From assembly GCA_947623455.1 (NCBI GenBank), contig OX392542.1, forward strand, positions 10,857,625 to 10,921,624: a stretch of 64,000 nucleotides of DNA, written 5' to 3'. Below the pieces are notes generated by a model. It made no database searches and had not been told where the DNA came from. It saw nothing but the letters and a program-made list of their open reading frames with translations. This document shows, in pieces, positions 36,573 through 49,559 of this stretch. Position 1 is the first letter of the stretch. Each line of letters starts with the position of its first letter. The stretch comes from Mimachlamys varia. Taxonomy: Eukaryota; Mollusca; Bivalvia; Pectinida; Pectinidae. Position numbers and translations under genes: made by a program.

Positions 36573-36975
36573 TTAAGGCCCAATATACGTAACTTCAGGA
36601 AGTATTTCATGATTCTGAAAAATTGTGAAAAAAAATCCAGTTGATAACCATGCAAAAATAAGCCTAAAACGAAGTAAACCTGAGCGGTAACAAACAGGAA
36701 ACTCTTGACAGAAAAAAACCAAAGAATTGAAAGTAATTCAAATCGGGCCAACTTCAACAACAAACCGAAGTTAGAAGACAGTTGAAAATGGACGCGTGTT
36801 TACAGATAGCGAGATTCGTTTCAACTGCTGCTGTACCGGTAACCGCGTAAGAATTCATCTTGAATATTGCTGATATCAGTTAATCTAAAATAAATCTATA
36901 AATATAAAAAAAATGTTATTCAGGCTTGATTTTCGCTTCAAGAGTTGGCGAAAGTTACGTATATTGGGCCTTTAA
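36573..36975. mobile_element. TTAA-flanked MITE, copy 2
   Basis: TTAA-GGCCCAATATACG... to ...CGTATATTGGGCCT-TTAA. Near-identical in order and content to 1691-2084. Confidence 0.75.
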
Positions 36976-37780
36976 TCAAACACGACTTTTCTGCTACAAT
37001 TACAACAAAACATAACATTGGAGATAAACCGTAAGGCTACTATGAACAATGTCCACGGCCCAGGGTCTTGTCTCAGTGCAGCAACCAAGGTTTGAGGAAG
37101 TATCCGCGGTCACGACCTATTATCTTGGTGTTGAATATAAGACTAGGAAACAGATATCAAACTCTATTACATTTATTTACATGAAAGCAAGAACAAACAC
37201 TCTGTTGTGCATATAATAAAAACACATACAAAATATAAATACCAATAAAATATATAACTAATCATTATGTATATAATCAAACCCATCCTTTATAATTACC
37301 GTATTAAACCTACCTCACACATGTAACGAAAGAGAGAATAGATAAGCTATCCTACCAACTAGTGGCTTATATAGACTAGCGTCACTTGACTTACTGACGT
37401 ATACCCAACAGACAACATAATTCCGGGCTATGCATGATCTGGACATAATAGAATTCAGTATAAAACAGCTATCCAGTAAAAATACTTATCTTAGATGTCA
37501 ACCAATTGAAAACAGCTATCGAAAAATATGCTTATCGTCAATATCAACCAATCTATGCGTCTTGATTCGATAAAAATATAAGACATATCCACATGTTATT
37601 TCACACGATATAAAAGAGTAACGTATTGCAAAATAGCGACACTTAAACTAACCTTATCCATCATTTGTATACGCGAGGTATGTAAGGCTATTCGTTTATA
37701 ATACAAAAATACCAAACTGAAAACCAATGCTACCTAATTCCATTCCAGCTACAAACCAATAAACAAATGACATTTCGGGG
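36976..37780. other. AT-rich intergenic stretch, no gene recognised
   Basis: No supported feature. Confidence 0.5.
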
Positions 37781-37784
37781 ACAA

Positions 37785-38100
37785 AAACAACTAGGGAATA
37801 CTAATGCGTTACAAAAACCATAATCAGAGCTTAAAGTTGATTTAAACATGGTAAAATATAAACAAAGACAAACTTTACACGGAAACCCCTGAAAAAGTAC
37901 AATAGAATAAGACCAGGTGTTCCGGAAGAGCAAGCATCTTCTGATTCATCGACGACACCTGCCATGTTGGTAGCATCCAAGTAAACTTCAAGTCAACAAA
38001 GTGAGAACCGAGTCATCACTGTTAATAACAACAAGTAAGCGCACCAATGGAAATGTTTAAAAAACGTCGTTCTTCTTATCATAAAGGGATACATAATTTT
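37785..38100 (-). mobile_element. RT retroelement tail
   Basis: Carries 'ccaggtgttccggaagagca' and 'tcatcgacgacacctgccat', with the terminal 'gttacaaaaaccataatcag'. It lies downstream of gene B on the same strand. Confidence 0.75.
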
Positions 38101-38206
38101 TCAAAACTAACAACCACCATTATTCACTAACTAACATAGCGCGATGTGAAGAAACCCCCTTTTCCTATCACATACAATACACACACACTCAATTACACAA
38201 AACACA

Positions 38207-38487
38207 CAAAACTAATATGGAACTACGGACACCACTACACAACACACACTGACCAAGTTACGGTCTGCCGTGTCGACAAAACTAATATGGAACTACGGAC
38301 ACCACTACACAACACACGCTGACCAAGTTACGGCCTACTGTGTCGACAAAACTAATATGGAACTACGGACACCACTACACAACACACGCTGACCAAGTTA
38401 CGGCCTACCGTGTCGACAAAACTAATATGGAACTACGGACACCACTACACAACACACACTGACCAAGTTACGGCCTTCCGTGTCGAC
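38207..38487. repeat. 70-bp tandem repeat, four copies
   Basis: 'aaactaatatggaactacgg' recurs every 70 bp (about 38209, 38279, 38349, 38419), with 'ctgaccaagttacggcct' and 'gtgtcgac'. Copies are about 97% alike, indicating recent amplification. It lies about 130 bp beyond the gene B stop. Confidence 0.9.
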
Positions 38488-38615
38488 ACTTCTGTGGTCA
38501 TACATTACTATAAAAGCATGTTTAGTTTATAGGAGGGGAAATGCTCTGTTAACTGTTGGAACTCTGCGAACTGTTACTACTTCACTTGTAGTGATAACTA
38601 ACAATTTCGTTTTCT

Positions 38616-41600
38616 TCACATTGCACATATAAAAAACAGCAGGAGATTGCATGCGACGCTGGATAGACCGCTCTGAGTCAGCATGACACAGTGACCTTGT
38701 GCGGGGTTGGGGTTCCCAGGTGACCACAGTGTTGAATCGATTACGTCACCATCACCGTGCTGCCACTCTGTAGTGTACCGTCCGGAGACGTAGAAGCGGA
38801 AATCTTGTTCTAAAATGATTAATTACCATGTTTACTTTACACAAATAACATTTACTAAAGTACAGTGTATTCTGTACCAATCTGATTTTAACAATAAAAG
38901 AGATATCATGCGAGGATTGCCTTAATTGTTTTTGATGGAGCCACACGTCTAGGTTGTAAGCTACACCTATTTATATGTTCAATTGAATTTGTACTCTGTA
39001 CCAGAGTATTATCTAAACACAAAACGACAGTCTAAAAATCATCAAAAACACGGATAATTATCGGCAACATGCGACCATGATAAACATAAATAAATAAGCT
39101 GAAGCGGTTAAAAGTAATCTATAAAGCATTTAACATGTAATCAATGTACAGGTACCTCAAGCATTGTAAATTAAGATCATATACGGGAAAATATCTGTCT
39201 TTCTATATACATATAACTGTCGCCATCCACTTCTTAGAATATAACCAGATTACAGAGATCTGTTTGAAAATGGTCGATGTCTCGTGAAATGCTTGTAAAC
39301 TGTACATTTTGGATCACGTTACGTTACACAATGGCAATTTTCAACCAGATTTCAGGAATCAAGTCTTTTTGTTTACAAAACGTTGGCGACAGCTAGTTTA
39401 CGACCTTCTGTGATTTACATGTGCAGGATAGTAGAAAAATATTTATTCTTCCATTGATACAGTACCTAATTTGCATGTAACAAACAATTTCAAATATCTT
39501 AAAACCTTGCTTAATCAGGAACCCAGGAAAGGGGCGCTTGGATTTAGAGTTTTTATATGAAGAGGAAACCTGACTATCGACCGCCAACAGTCCCAATATT
39601 TTTTTTAAATCAAAGAGTCAGAACACTTTGGCCTACCCTATACGTGAACTTGTCCGATTAAAGAGAAAACATGACATGCTATAAGTTATTACACCTGATT
39701 TCGTGCAAAACCATTCGAAAGCCGATATCATGTTGTAGTTAACGGCAATTTTTAGCCCTGAGCAAGTTTATAATATTTCATTACTTTATTTTATTTATTT
39801 TTATTTTTTTTATTTTTTTTTGCACTCAGAGCAAAGATCAAAGAATTTTTCATTACGTTATTTCTATGTTTCATGGTGCCTATGAATAATGCAATAATAT
39901 AATGTTTATTAGTACATCACGTGACCGAATACTGCCTTTCCATTGGCTACACACATAGGTACTATGAAGCGATTATGCCCGCTCACCCGGGCACTATCAA
40001 ATTTGGCGCGATGTTCAACGTGAATCTATTATGACGTCACCATTAAGTTACGTCACTATTACGTCATGCTACTGTTCTGCTAGAAAATGTCTGACTCTGA
40101 AAACGACCAAAAGCTGGCCATGGTCTTGCACAATAAAACGAGTTTTGGTGTATACATGTGTATTTAAATGGAAGAGTGATGTACTAAACCCATTATGGCC
40201 TTGTTGAGAGGGCACTATTGCCTCATAGTATTGTCTTGTGATGAGATAGTGCCCTCGCCTTCGGCTCGGGCACTATTCCATCCCTCGACAATACTATGAG
40301 GCAATAGTGCCCTCTCAACAGGGCCATAATAGATAAATAGTGCCCGTGTTAAGTGCTATTTCACCTTTACAATGTTATGAAGGCAACATCCAATATCACT
40401 TTATTATAATGCCTTACTTAATATGTTGTTTTGTTGTATTTCTGATCGTAGGATAGATAGACGGTTCACTGTTCCAACCTTTACCAGCCGGGCATTCTGG
40501 GAAATACATAATTCGGAAGCGTTGGCTTGGTTCCGTCTCAGCTCAATGACCTTGTAGGAGAATTCTCCAGAACTGGCCTGCTTGTATCTCAGGATATTAT
40601 CATAGACTGTAAAAATACGGGGCTTGTTAAATTGAAACTCATCCTGTTATATATTTCAGGAAAAGCTTAGGACTGTAATATTTGTTTGGTGTAGCACAAC
40701 AGTGACATGAAAATTTATTTTTAAATAATGTTTCTAATGTTTTTGATTGATTGAAAGAATGATGGCATAAAAAAATATTTTCTGAACAACAGTCTACAAG
40801 CACATTGCATTCATATTGGCATATAACAGTGTTTACGGCTAAATACAAAGACCAATGGTAAGGGGAACAGTTAGTCATTAATAGTTATAGTCTTATGCTA
40901 GAACAAATATTTACCAACGTCATAGTAATAAGGTATTTCATTTCTGGAGTAAGACGTCTTCCTGATCGAGGTATATCCGTGACACTTTTGGGACATGACG
41001 TCATACCGAAAGGACACACAGCCAGTCTGTCTGTGACAGGCGATACCACAGTCACGGACAGAGGGGCCAGGTGACTGAAGGCTAATTGGCTGACCCAAGG
41101 TCGTCATAGAGGGTAGCGAGGCCAGGGCGAATCGACTCATCACTGTAATGTATATTCATGTTGATGGGATGAACGCCATATTGTGTTGGAGAATTGGAGT
41201 AAAGCGACCTCTGTTGAATTTATCATTTAGATATGAAACTAGCACACACACAAATGACATTTCTTTTAGAATTTGATATTATTTGCGAGGGATTACTTTT
41301 GAAAGTAGAAGTAACGTGAGAAAAATCCTAACTATTTATATTCCCTTATTAATACCGAGTTATATCATTTGAAAAGTGGTTATATCATGAATCATGTATC
41401 CACACAAAAGGAATAACTGAGAAAATGTGCATATTTGTTTCTGCAATAATATATACACAATTTGTTGAAAACAATTAGGTCGGTCTATAGTGTAATCACT
41501 GTTCTTAGTAGTCATATCAACTTGGTGTGCTACACAATATAGTATACACGAACCTCTGTACAAGAACTATGCTATTAATCAGGATGCCTAATCATGCATG

Positions 41601-44600
41601 CGAATATGGGAAATGGATTATCTTTGTCATTAAGAAAAACAACAACTAAGATGTAATACGAAATTATCATTGTACACCTTGAAACGAAATTCAGGTAGCA
41701 CACTTTTAGATTTAAGTTAAGAAGCGAATGGACGTCATAAATCAATATAAGTAATATGAGCAGGTAGTAACTGAGGAACATTTAAAACATGTTGTTTTAT
41801 AAACAGTAAATATCATTAAAACATTATCAATATAAGAAGTAAAGAAAAAGTTACTTTCATATTGAACTTGACATCCACCCAGGTCAAATCTAAGACACGG
41901 TCGATCAGCAAAAGTCCTAGTAATGATCCGCACGTACTTCGCTGTGATTGGAGGAGTTATGTCATTTCTGACAACGGTGTTTTTATCTGTATTTCCGGTA
42001 AATACCTGTAATGGTAGGAGTATAAATTGTAGCAAGCGTAATGATAATAAAGTGTTAATATAACTACATATGTACGATTTGGGATATGTATATATAGAAC
42101 TATCATGTAAACAATTATAATATAAAAATTGATGAAATTAATAATATGCATCAATTCATCATTTATTATGCAAAACAATATGTAAGATTATAGAACATTT
42201 ATTTTTACATAAATTAACAGGATGATCTTTATCTCTGTTAGTTTAGAAATATATAGTACCTTGGCTGTGTTGTCAGGTGACATCACAGTTGCCCAGACAA
42301 CACCGTCAAAACTATGCTTCAAGTAAAATGTTGTCACCCATTGCGTAAAGTCACCACGTCCTTGAGTTGACACAGAATCTACGAGCATTTCTGTTTCAAA
42401 TTGTACCTATAGTCAAGTCAAAATAGTTTGTTGTTAATAATAATATTATAAACTTGGCCATTGACCTTTGTGGGCATTATTTTGTTCGCTATATTGAAAA
42501 AAAAAGAATTCAACGACAACTCAACAAAATATACATGAATGCTGTTTGGGAAACCAACGAAAACTTACACAGTCTATAGGAAAAGAACCGAAAGAACTGT
42601 ATCACTTCTAAAAGACGTGCATTCCCAAAATCAAGAAGAAGGTTTGTATTTAAGTGTCTCATATTCACAGATGCGTCGTTTCATCACCAAAATACATTAC
42701 TTGATCAAGAAAATTAACTAGCGGGATCAGTTAGGTATGAGCATATCAATTTCGGATATAACCACCACGCGTCATTCTTGTGCTCGTTGCCTCATACATT
42801 GACCAGACGAAGAAGCTGGTTCTGAGGAAACTTATGCCATTCCGGACTCTTTGGTTATTTGGTTTCTGTGAATTGATGTTTTGTTCGAGAAAGTCCACTA
42901 CATGCTCAATAGGTTTCATGACAAGTGACATTGCAGGCCAACGGATCAGCGTGGTTTAGCACTCTGTCTGTCAAATATTTGAATACGCTGGTCTGAAAAT
43001 GGATTTGCATCGAAATGCGGAACAACTTAAGGTCAAATAATCTTATCAAGGTACCTCTGCCCATTTAAAGTACCATCAAGGCCTTATAGATGAAGGTTAC
43101 AGTTTCGAGAAAGCATCCTCAAACAGTACGACCGCCACCATCAAATCCATCAAATGCTGTTGTGCCCAGAATGTGATTCTGATGGCATATCGTATTTCTT
43201 GGTGTCCAAACACAGACCATGATTTCTGTCGTACTAAGTCAAACCAGCCTTATCAGACTAGCAACACCTCATAGCCATTGTCAGGTTATTGCTTGCCCAT
43301 TTAAGCCCATCGTCGGAAACCCACGGTACACTTCTCTGACGTTTGCATCCCGTGGGTCAGAATCGGTATAAAACCTTTGTTTCCCCGAATAGAAGTTAAT
43401 CCGGAGATTTCGACCAATCAGAATGGTCGTTTCTTGTGACACTCGTTAGATCATTTTACCGTGACCACGACCAGCATATTAGTGTAGGCATGCCGCCGAT
43501 GTCATCGCCGTATATAGCAGGACCTTATATTTCAATCACATTCGACACAATTATAACACAATGGATAGGTTTTGTTGACAGGTGGTGCTACAAATGAAAC
43601 GGGATACCCCGGCTTGATGTCCCGGCTGTATGTAGTCACGGATGAAACCATCGACATGATTGGCTACTATTTTAGTACGAAAACGAGAGTTTTTTTTTCC
43701 ATTTTAGCCCACAGGATGCAAACGTCAGAGAAGAGTACCGTGGGTTTCCGACGATGATTTAAGCCTTGCTTGTTCGTGCCTTCCAGTGAACAGACGACAT
43801 TTTACCAGTCGGCGAAGGTGAAATTGCGTATTATTCCGTTAACGATACGTCACCTTGCGTAAGCTTTGCCGGTCCATTGTCCTCGCAGGAGACTGTTGGC
43901 AGCGGTGAATGAGACTCCCTTTGCTTGTCTTAAGCATAAGTTGATTTTTTCGACCTATAGATTTAGAGGTATCCAAGACGTTGCATTGACAGGAAAAATA
44001 GCAAAATGACTGACATTAAAAAGTGCAGCTTCTCGCTCGTACGTCTTAACACCTTGATTTTATTCCAGAAACTATCTTTAAGTATTTGTCGAATTTCGAT
44101 GTGCTTTTTTTAATACAGTATGCGCAGGCGTAAATTTATCATTGATACACGTTTAAACGCTGTTTTCGGTTGCATAGCAAATCTGTGTTTTGTTAGAGTA
44201 CGGTGTACTCTAGTTTAATCCAGGTTACTAGTAAGTTGGATGTATGGTTTGGAGACAAACTTACCTAAAAGGAGAGACATAACGACATGTTTTTTTAAAA
44301 AATAATATCAGTTTTTATTGAATGCTTTACACTGAAATCGGTGGTCTCTATCTTCAGTCCAAGACGTTAAATTTGAATCATTCCATGAGTTTTAAATAAA
44401 TTTATCTTCTGTTTGTTTTAATTTGAGTCGAAGCGGTGCTGAAAGTTGTTATCTCGTAAATGAAACTTTAAATTCCATCATCTCTCATAAGCAATGTATC
44501 TTGAGATCATCAGGGACAATATGAATTGAAATTATCAATAGCGAAATGAATTCCTCACCTTTCTGATTTTTTTCTCTGCTAGGTGTTCCTAATTCTATAC

Positions 44601-46401
44601 ATTATTGTTCCGATTAATCTACGAATTTTTAACGCTGTAAACAAGTGTCCGAATGGGCCCAAGACGGCCTACGGCATACCTCAATGTATAAAGCATATTC
44701 GTGGAATGTACTCTGCAGTTGGAAACAAGTATCTGTAATGTTATAGCAGCACGAAATCATTGAAACCGATTACTTGGAATGGTAGAAAACTGTTTAATTG
44801 TTATAATGTTGCAAGATAGCAATCGTTTCTTCATAAACATCAGTGCGCATGACGACTGTTGGTAAGCTTATAAAACCGCAACAGAGTACGTATGCTCTTC
44901 TTTCGTTTGTCATTCCCTCATATCGCTTGTTTGTTATAACGTGAATTTCCAAATCTCCGTCACCTCGGATATCAGTTGATTAGTCTCAACACGGCTCCAA
45001 TCTAGCACACTTGTTGAATGTAATAACGAATTTTCCATAATTCAGACGCCTACCGAATAGCATTAATCGGTTTTGGACCTCGATATCTTTTATGTAAGTT
45101 TCTTTAGCTCAGCATATGAAGAAGGTGATACATTTATTCAATTTTTTTTCTTCGCTAAGATATTTTCTTTATTCAGATTTTGATATCATATTTTTCGTTT
45201 ATAACAAAGAAAAGTGCAGCTTGTACGGATTAACATTACTAACATTTACTTATGGAATATCACTGGTTGTGACTTACCAAAATAGGAAAATGTGTTAAGG
45301 AAAAATGCTTCTGTTCATCCAAATTTGTACATTTAGATGATAATAAGGAGAATGTATATCAATTTATGTGAGATAAGCTTTTAATCACCGAAACCATTTC
45401 TAATATCACTGTTTCATTAAATCTGTTACAAATAAACAATCATAGCGAAAGATAAAATAACATATTTACTTGTATATAGGAGTTTGCGTCACTGAAGTCT
45501 GAGCACCACCCAGAACTGCCTAGGACATCATGTTCTTCATAATAAAGCCGTGCATTATCAGGACTGTGGTCACCTGCTCCCGAATATGAACTCGATGCCG
45601 TGAAAGCTTCGTTCGGAACCCCATAAAATCCCGACAGAAGGTATTCAGAACACCTCTTGTTTGTCCCTAAAAGACAAGGGAAACACGTCAGGTGAGCTCA
45701 TTTTTTTCACGACGGGTTCAAAACTTCTTTCACACAATTTATTATTGACCAAAAAACAACAAAATGACCCACAGTCTTACAGATACATCACGAGTCATTA
45801 GAGACAATGTCTGGTAGGTAACAGGGTTGAATGAACACAGAACCATAAATAAACTTTACTGTTACAGGGATGGATAACTGTCAAATCTTACAAAAAAAGG
45901 AAAAACCAGGTTGAAATATTTCATTCTAAAACTTTGTGGAACAAATTTTAAGAATTATACCAATGCCTATTTATTCTCAATTAAAAACATTATCCATGTA
46001 ATGGCATTACAATAAATCTTTCAAACGTTAAGGATTTTTAATTTCGAAAATGGAAGAACATGGAAGGCCTTTTTCTGCGTAATACATTAAATTCAATTAA
46101 ACGCCATTTCCGATAACCATAATCTTCAATCGTACATTATAGATATCGTTACGTTACCCTTAAAATTTATAGTCATGATACTGCAAAATTAATAAGCTTC
46201 AGATATCATTGCAATGCTGTGAGAATGACAAGGGTTGCGGCATGTCATATTCATGTTTTCTGAATAAATATTATATCATCTTTTATTCAGTTCAGCCTCT
46301 AATGAATGATTGGCGTTTAATTAAAGATCAGTAATTGACATACCTGAAACTGGAGGACATAATAAGAAGCTTGTTAGCAGAATCAGCAGCAGCTGACACA
46401 T
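38616..46401 (-). CDS. Gene B: secreted discoidin (F5/8C) - PAN - C-type-lectin-like protein, complete
   Basis: Seven exons, transcribed right to left: 46401-46344, 45666-45470, 42406-42260, 42005-41855, 41142-40915, 40606-40418, 38809-38616 (TGA 38618-38616). Lengths are 58, 197, 147, 151, 228, 189 and 194 nt, summing to 1164 nt and 387 aa, with the same phases as gene A. The signal peptide is MCQLLLILLTSFLL... F5/8C motifs: SEYLLSGFYGVPNEAFTASS, TQGRGDFTQWVTTF, FTGNTDKNTV, RPCLRFDLGGC. PAN-like: RDCGIACHRQTGCVSFRYD. Lectin-like: LWSPGNPNPAQGHCVML and FFICAM at the end. The C terminus differs from gene A (CAM versus CEY). Introns are longer; intron 2 (3.1 kb) holds a Tc1-like relic and intron 6 a foldback element. 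It is convergent with gene A. Confidence 0.87.
40192..40330. mobile_element. Foldback element with nested hairpins
   Basis: The outer arms 40192-40235 and 40287-40330 ('gagggcactattgcctcata' and its complement) are near-perfect over 44 bp. An inner hairpin 'atagtgccctcgcc...ggctcgggcactat' sits in the loop. It lies in intron 6 of gene B. The related 'gcccgctcacccgggcac' at about 39976 suggests a larger element. Confidence 0.75.
42450..43400 (-). pseudogene. Tc1-like transposase relic
   Basis: On the minus strand, around 42935-42890, the frame reads WPAMSLVMKPIEHVVDFLEQ, matching the conserved 'WPAMSPDLNPIEH' region around the last catalytic acid of Tc1-type DDE transposases. Upstream, in several frames broken by stops and shifts, are LNGQRYLDKII and PHFDANPFSDQ-like segments. 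It is non-functional and lies in intron 2 of gene B. The non-coding 3' portion (42450-42830) is shared with 48490-48870. Confidence 0.7.
43303..43762. repeat. Inverted duplication of a transposase fragment
   Basis: 43303-43357 ('catcgtcggaaacccacggt') and 43707-43762 are inverted copies of about 55 bp (about 93% identical), enclosing 350 bp of unrelated sequence. Confidence 0.75.
43770..45469. other. Remainder of gene B intron 2
   Basis: AT-rich, with no coding exon or named repeat recognised. Confidence 0.5.
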
Positions 46402-46639
46402 CTTCGTAATTCTTTAATAGCTCTGCAGAAGTTGGCTGCTGTTACTACAATGGAAGGCATACACGGTTAGGGTACGCAAGCTAGAGAATTGTGTTTTGGA
46501 AAACAACCTTATAATTCGATAATAACGTTGTTGTTCTTATAAGGATAGTACAAAATAATAAAACACACACACGGAAAGAGCACATTTAAAATTTAGATCC
46601 AGATACAGTCATTCAGTCAAGCCAATAAAAATTAGACTG

Positions 46640-46683
46640 CATTATACAGCTGTTTTGTCCTTCTAATAGTCGTCAAGTTTGCT
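46640..46683 (-). ncRNA. Degenerate hammerhead ribozyme relic upstream of gene B
   Basis: Minus strand 'cttgacgactattagaaggac' then AAAA in place of GAAA, followed by 'cagctgtat'. The stem II and GAAA positions are altered, so activity is unlikely. Downstream flank ('gtgaagcttatgaagcaatt') resembles that of the intact motif at 22881-22930. Confidence 0.45.
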
Positions 46684-46904
46684 AGACTGACTGGAGCCTT
46701 AAAAGTGAAGCTTATGAAGCAATTGAGGAAACAAAATTGGTTATACGAAATGTCATAATAGAGATAGCACTTAATCCTATCATTTATTGAATACTTTCAA
46801 ACAATTATTCGAAAAAAATAATTAACATGGCATACAGGTTACTGGTCCATCAGCAGCAGCAGTTATATTATATCTAAAACATAGATTAAAGCAATCTCAA
46901 TGGA

Positions 46905-47180
46905 ACTAAACAAAATCAGAGAATACGAAAGCGTCAACAAAACCATAATCTGAACTCAAAATCGATTAAATTAGAGGCAAAATTGGAACAAAAGGACGAT
47001 TTACATGGAGACCTCATAAAAGCACAAGATAATAAGACCATGTGTTCCGGAAGAGTAAGCGTCTTCCGCTTCAGCGACGACACTTGCCATGTTAATCTTT
47101 GTCACATCCAAGAAAATACCAAGTTCTCAAAACGAGAACTGAGCATCATTTTCAATAACAACAAATAAACACTCTAACTA
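46905..47180 (-). mobile_element. RT retroelement tail
   Basis: 'gtgttccggaagagtaagcg', 'ttcagcgacgacacttgcca' and the terminal 'acgaaagcgtcaacaaaacc'. It lies upstream of gene B. Confidence 0.8.
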
Positions 47181-47189
47181 AAGTAGCTT

Positions 47190-48210
47190 AGATCTGCATT
47201 TAAGTATCTTTGAAACGGTTTAGCTAGTATACTCTAAAGCAGATAGGGTTATATGAGTAATCATTTATCGATATGCTCAAACAGTTTAATAATGGGAAAT
47301 GTTTCAATATACACACACTTTCGGAATCAGTTCTCAGCTTCAGAAAAACGGCACAATAAAAATATAAAAACTGCTGAGATTACCTCCCCGTAGCCATAAT
47401 TGCGAATTTCTGGGCAGGAAAATATGAACACTTACATTCTTCAAAGATTGGTTTTGGTGTCCGACCGGATTCCTTCCCTGAAAAGAAACTTCGAATCATT
47501 TCAAGGAAGAGTTGAGATTATCGACCCATACCTAAACATCTCGTTGCTGGGTATAAAATTAGGGAAACGAATTTCCTAGGATTAAGCTTGGATTCTTACC
47601 ATACTCTAGGGGACCTTGCTCGGGGGGGGGGGGGGTCATAATATGAATACTACTTATAAAAAATATTGAAATATATCCTTTATGCTATTTGTCATACCAA
47701 TGTTTACTAATGGTCGAATACGAATCATGAAATATATATCAGACACTGATCTTGCAAAGTCGACGATATATTATCGTGTGGAAGAGTATTGATATTCCGT
47801 GTTGAAGCTACAAATTAGATTTGCATGACTGCGTTGGGTTAAGTATGTGAACAATATATTATTCAGGACAACTCTGTTTGTCGTATCAGACCTGAGGAAC
47901 GATTTAGCCCAGATTATTGATAATTTTCGCTTGAGATTATATATGAAGCAGGATAAAAAAGTAGTCGATGTCAGAAGCATCCTATGACATGCCTCAGTTG
48001 GTCGATAAAATAGATAATGTAACATAATTTTCACATGTTTATTCACAACTAAAGCCTGTTCATTATTACAAAACATATTTTATATTACAAATATTGAGAA
48101 TACGGAAACACAACAGATTATTTTCATATCACATACGAGGCATGTGCACCTACAGGTAAGGGAAAGCAAGTATAAAAATTAAATATAAGAATTGAAATAT
48201 TTAGAAAGAT
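47190..48210. other. AT-rich intergenic stretch with a G-run
   Basis: A 14-nt poly-G tract lies at about 47621-47635. No gene recognised. Confidence 0.5.
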
Positions 48211-48214
48211 CAAT

Positions 48215-48465
48215 GTACTTGTTGTGATTAACAATGATACTCGGTTCTCATTTTGAGAACTTGATGTTTACTTGGATGTGACAAAGATTTACATGGCGGG
48301 TGTCGTCGATGAACCAGAAGACGCTTACTCTTCCGGATTACCTGCTCTTATTCTCTTGTATTTTTGCAAGGGTGTCCATCTGAAGCTTTCCTTTTTCATG
48401 TTTTGCCCCTGGTTTAATCGATTTTGAGTTTGGATTATGATTATATGTTAACGCTTCGGTATTCT
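48215..48465 (+). mobile_element. RT retroelement tail
   Basis: Full hallmark block 'acatggcgggtgtcgtcgat' to 'gttaacgcttcggtattctc', preceded by the spacer 'gtgattaacaatgatactcg'. Confidence 0.8.
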
Positions 48466-48489
48466 CTTATTTATTTGGAATCCCAACGG

Positions 48490-48870
48490 TGTAAAATAGT
48501 TTATGGACTTTGCCATAAGTTAAGAAAAACACAGTTCTTAGATTTGTGTTCGCTGTATTGAAGAAACACATCAAATGACAACTTAACAGGATATGTTGGA
48601 ATGTTTCATTTGACATCTAATGAAATTGTACATAGTCGATAGCAAACGAAATTTATAGAATGAAACATCCTGTATCATTTAAAACAGACATTCGCAAGAA
48701 GTCTAGGAAAAAAAGCCTTCGACAAAAACATGTTATTTGATCAGAGAAGTTAGCAATCCATTGAGTTCTATTGAGTATCCAAATGTCAATTTCGGGTAAC
48801 ACCAAGCCTCTGGTACAACTGGTGTGGCCGTTGTCTTATACCAGTGAGCAACTGCTGAAGCTTGTTATAC
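48490..48870 (-). mobile_element. Tc1-like element 3' fragment
   Basis: Diverged match to 42450-42830 ('gttcgctgtattgaa', 'gacaactt(a)aca', 'tcaatttcgggtaacacca'). It stops before the transposase motif region. Confidence 0.5.
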
Positions 48871-49419
48871 ATTATTTACAAACCAAGGCCTTAAGACTAT
48901 AATAAAGATTCAGATTTAACAGTACGTTTTACCCTTTCACACCATATTGTATACTACTGTAAAAAATCATCTTATCATGAATTGTTTTTCATAAAGTCAA
49001 ATTCTCTTCAGAGCTAAAATGTTTAAAAACGCTCTTGCAGCATGTGACAGTGCAAAATATGTTCACGTGTCGTTTCAACCGCCATATTGATTTTCGATAT
49101 TTAATGTTATATATTAGATGTTCTAATCAAATTGCCATGCCTATATCGGTATTACAACTTAGCATTGCAGCAGAATCAAAACTCGGATATTTTCCCCACT
49201 GAAATAAGTTTCATCCCCATTTCTCCCTTAGAATTTGTTTACATATTTGGTCTCTTAAATGGCTCATAATGGAATTCAGGAATATTATATTAAACAAACT
49301 TACATGTTTTTTAATACCATAGTCTTATATTTGTTGCATTTTCTGTCGATTGTTTTAGAAGTTTTTATTGAAACCACACAATTAATTAAATCTTAACAGC
49401 AAATAAGGTCATTTATTAT

Positions 49420-49550
49420 GGTCTTATTCTCTTGTACGTTCATAGGGTTTCCATTTAAACATTTCCTTTGTTCATAATTTGCCTCTAGTTATATCGATTT
49501 GAGTTCAGTTTTTTGTTTTGTTGACGCTTTGTTATTCTCTGATTTTTTTG
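49420..49550 (+). mobile_element. RT retroelement terminal fragment
   Basis: 'ggtcttattctcttgtacg' to 'ttgttgacgctttgttattc'. It is 5' truncated to about 130 bp. Confidence 0.65.
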
Positions 49551-49559
49551 ATTTTTTTT

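Noticed and set aside
43572..43757. 61-residue plus-strand frame
   Set aside because: Partly overlaps the inverted transposase fragment, with no conserved domain or splice context.
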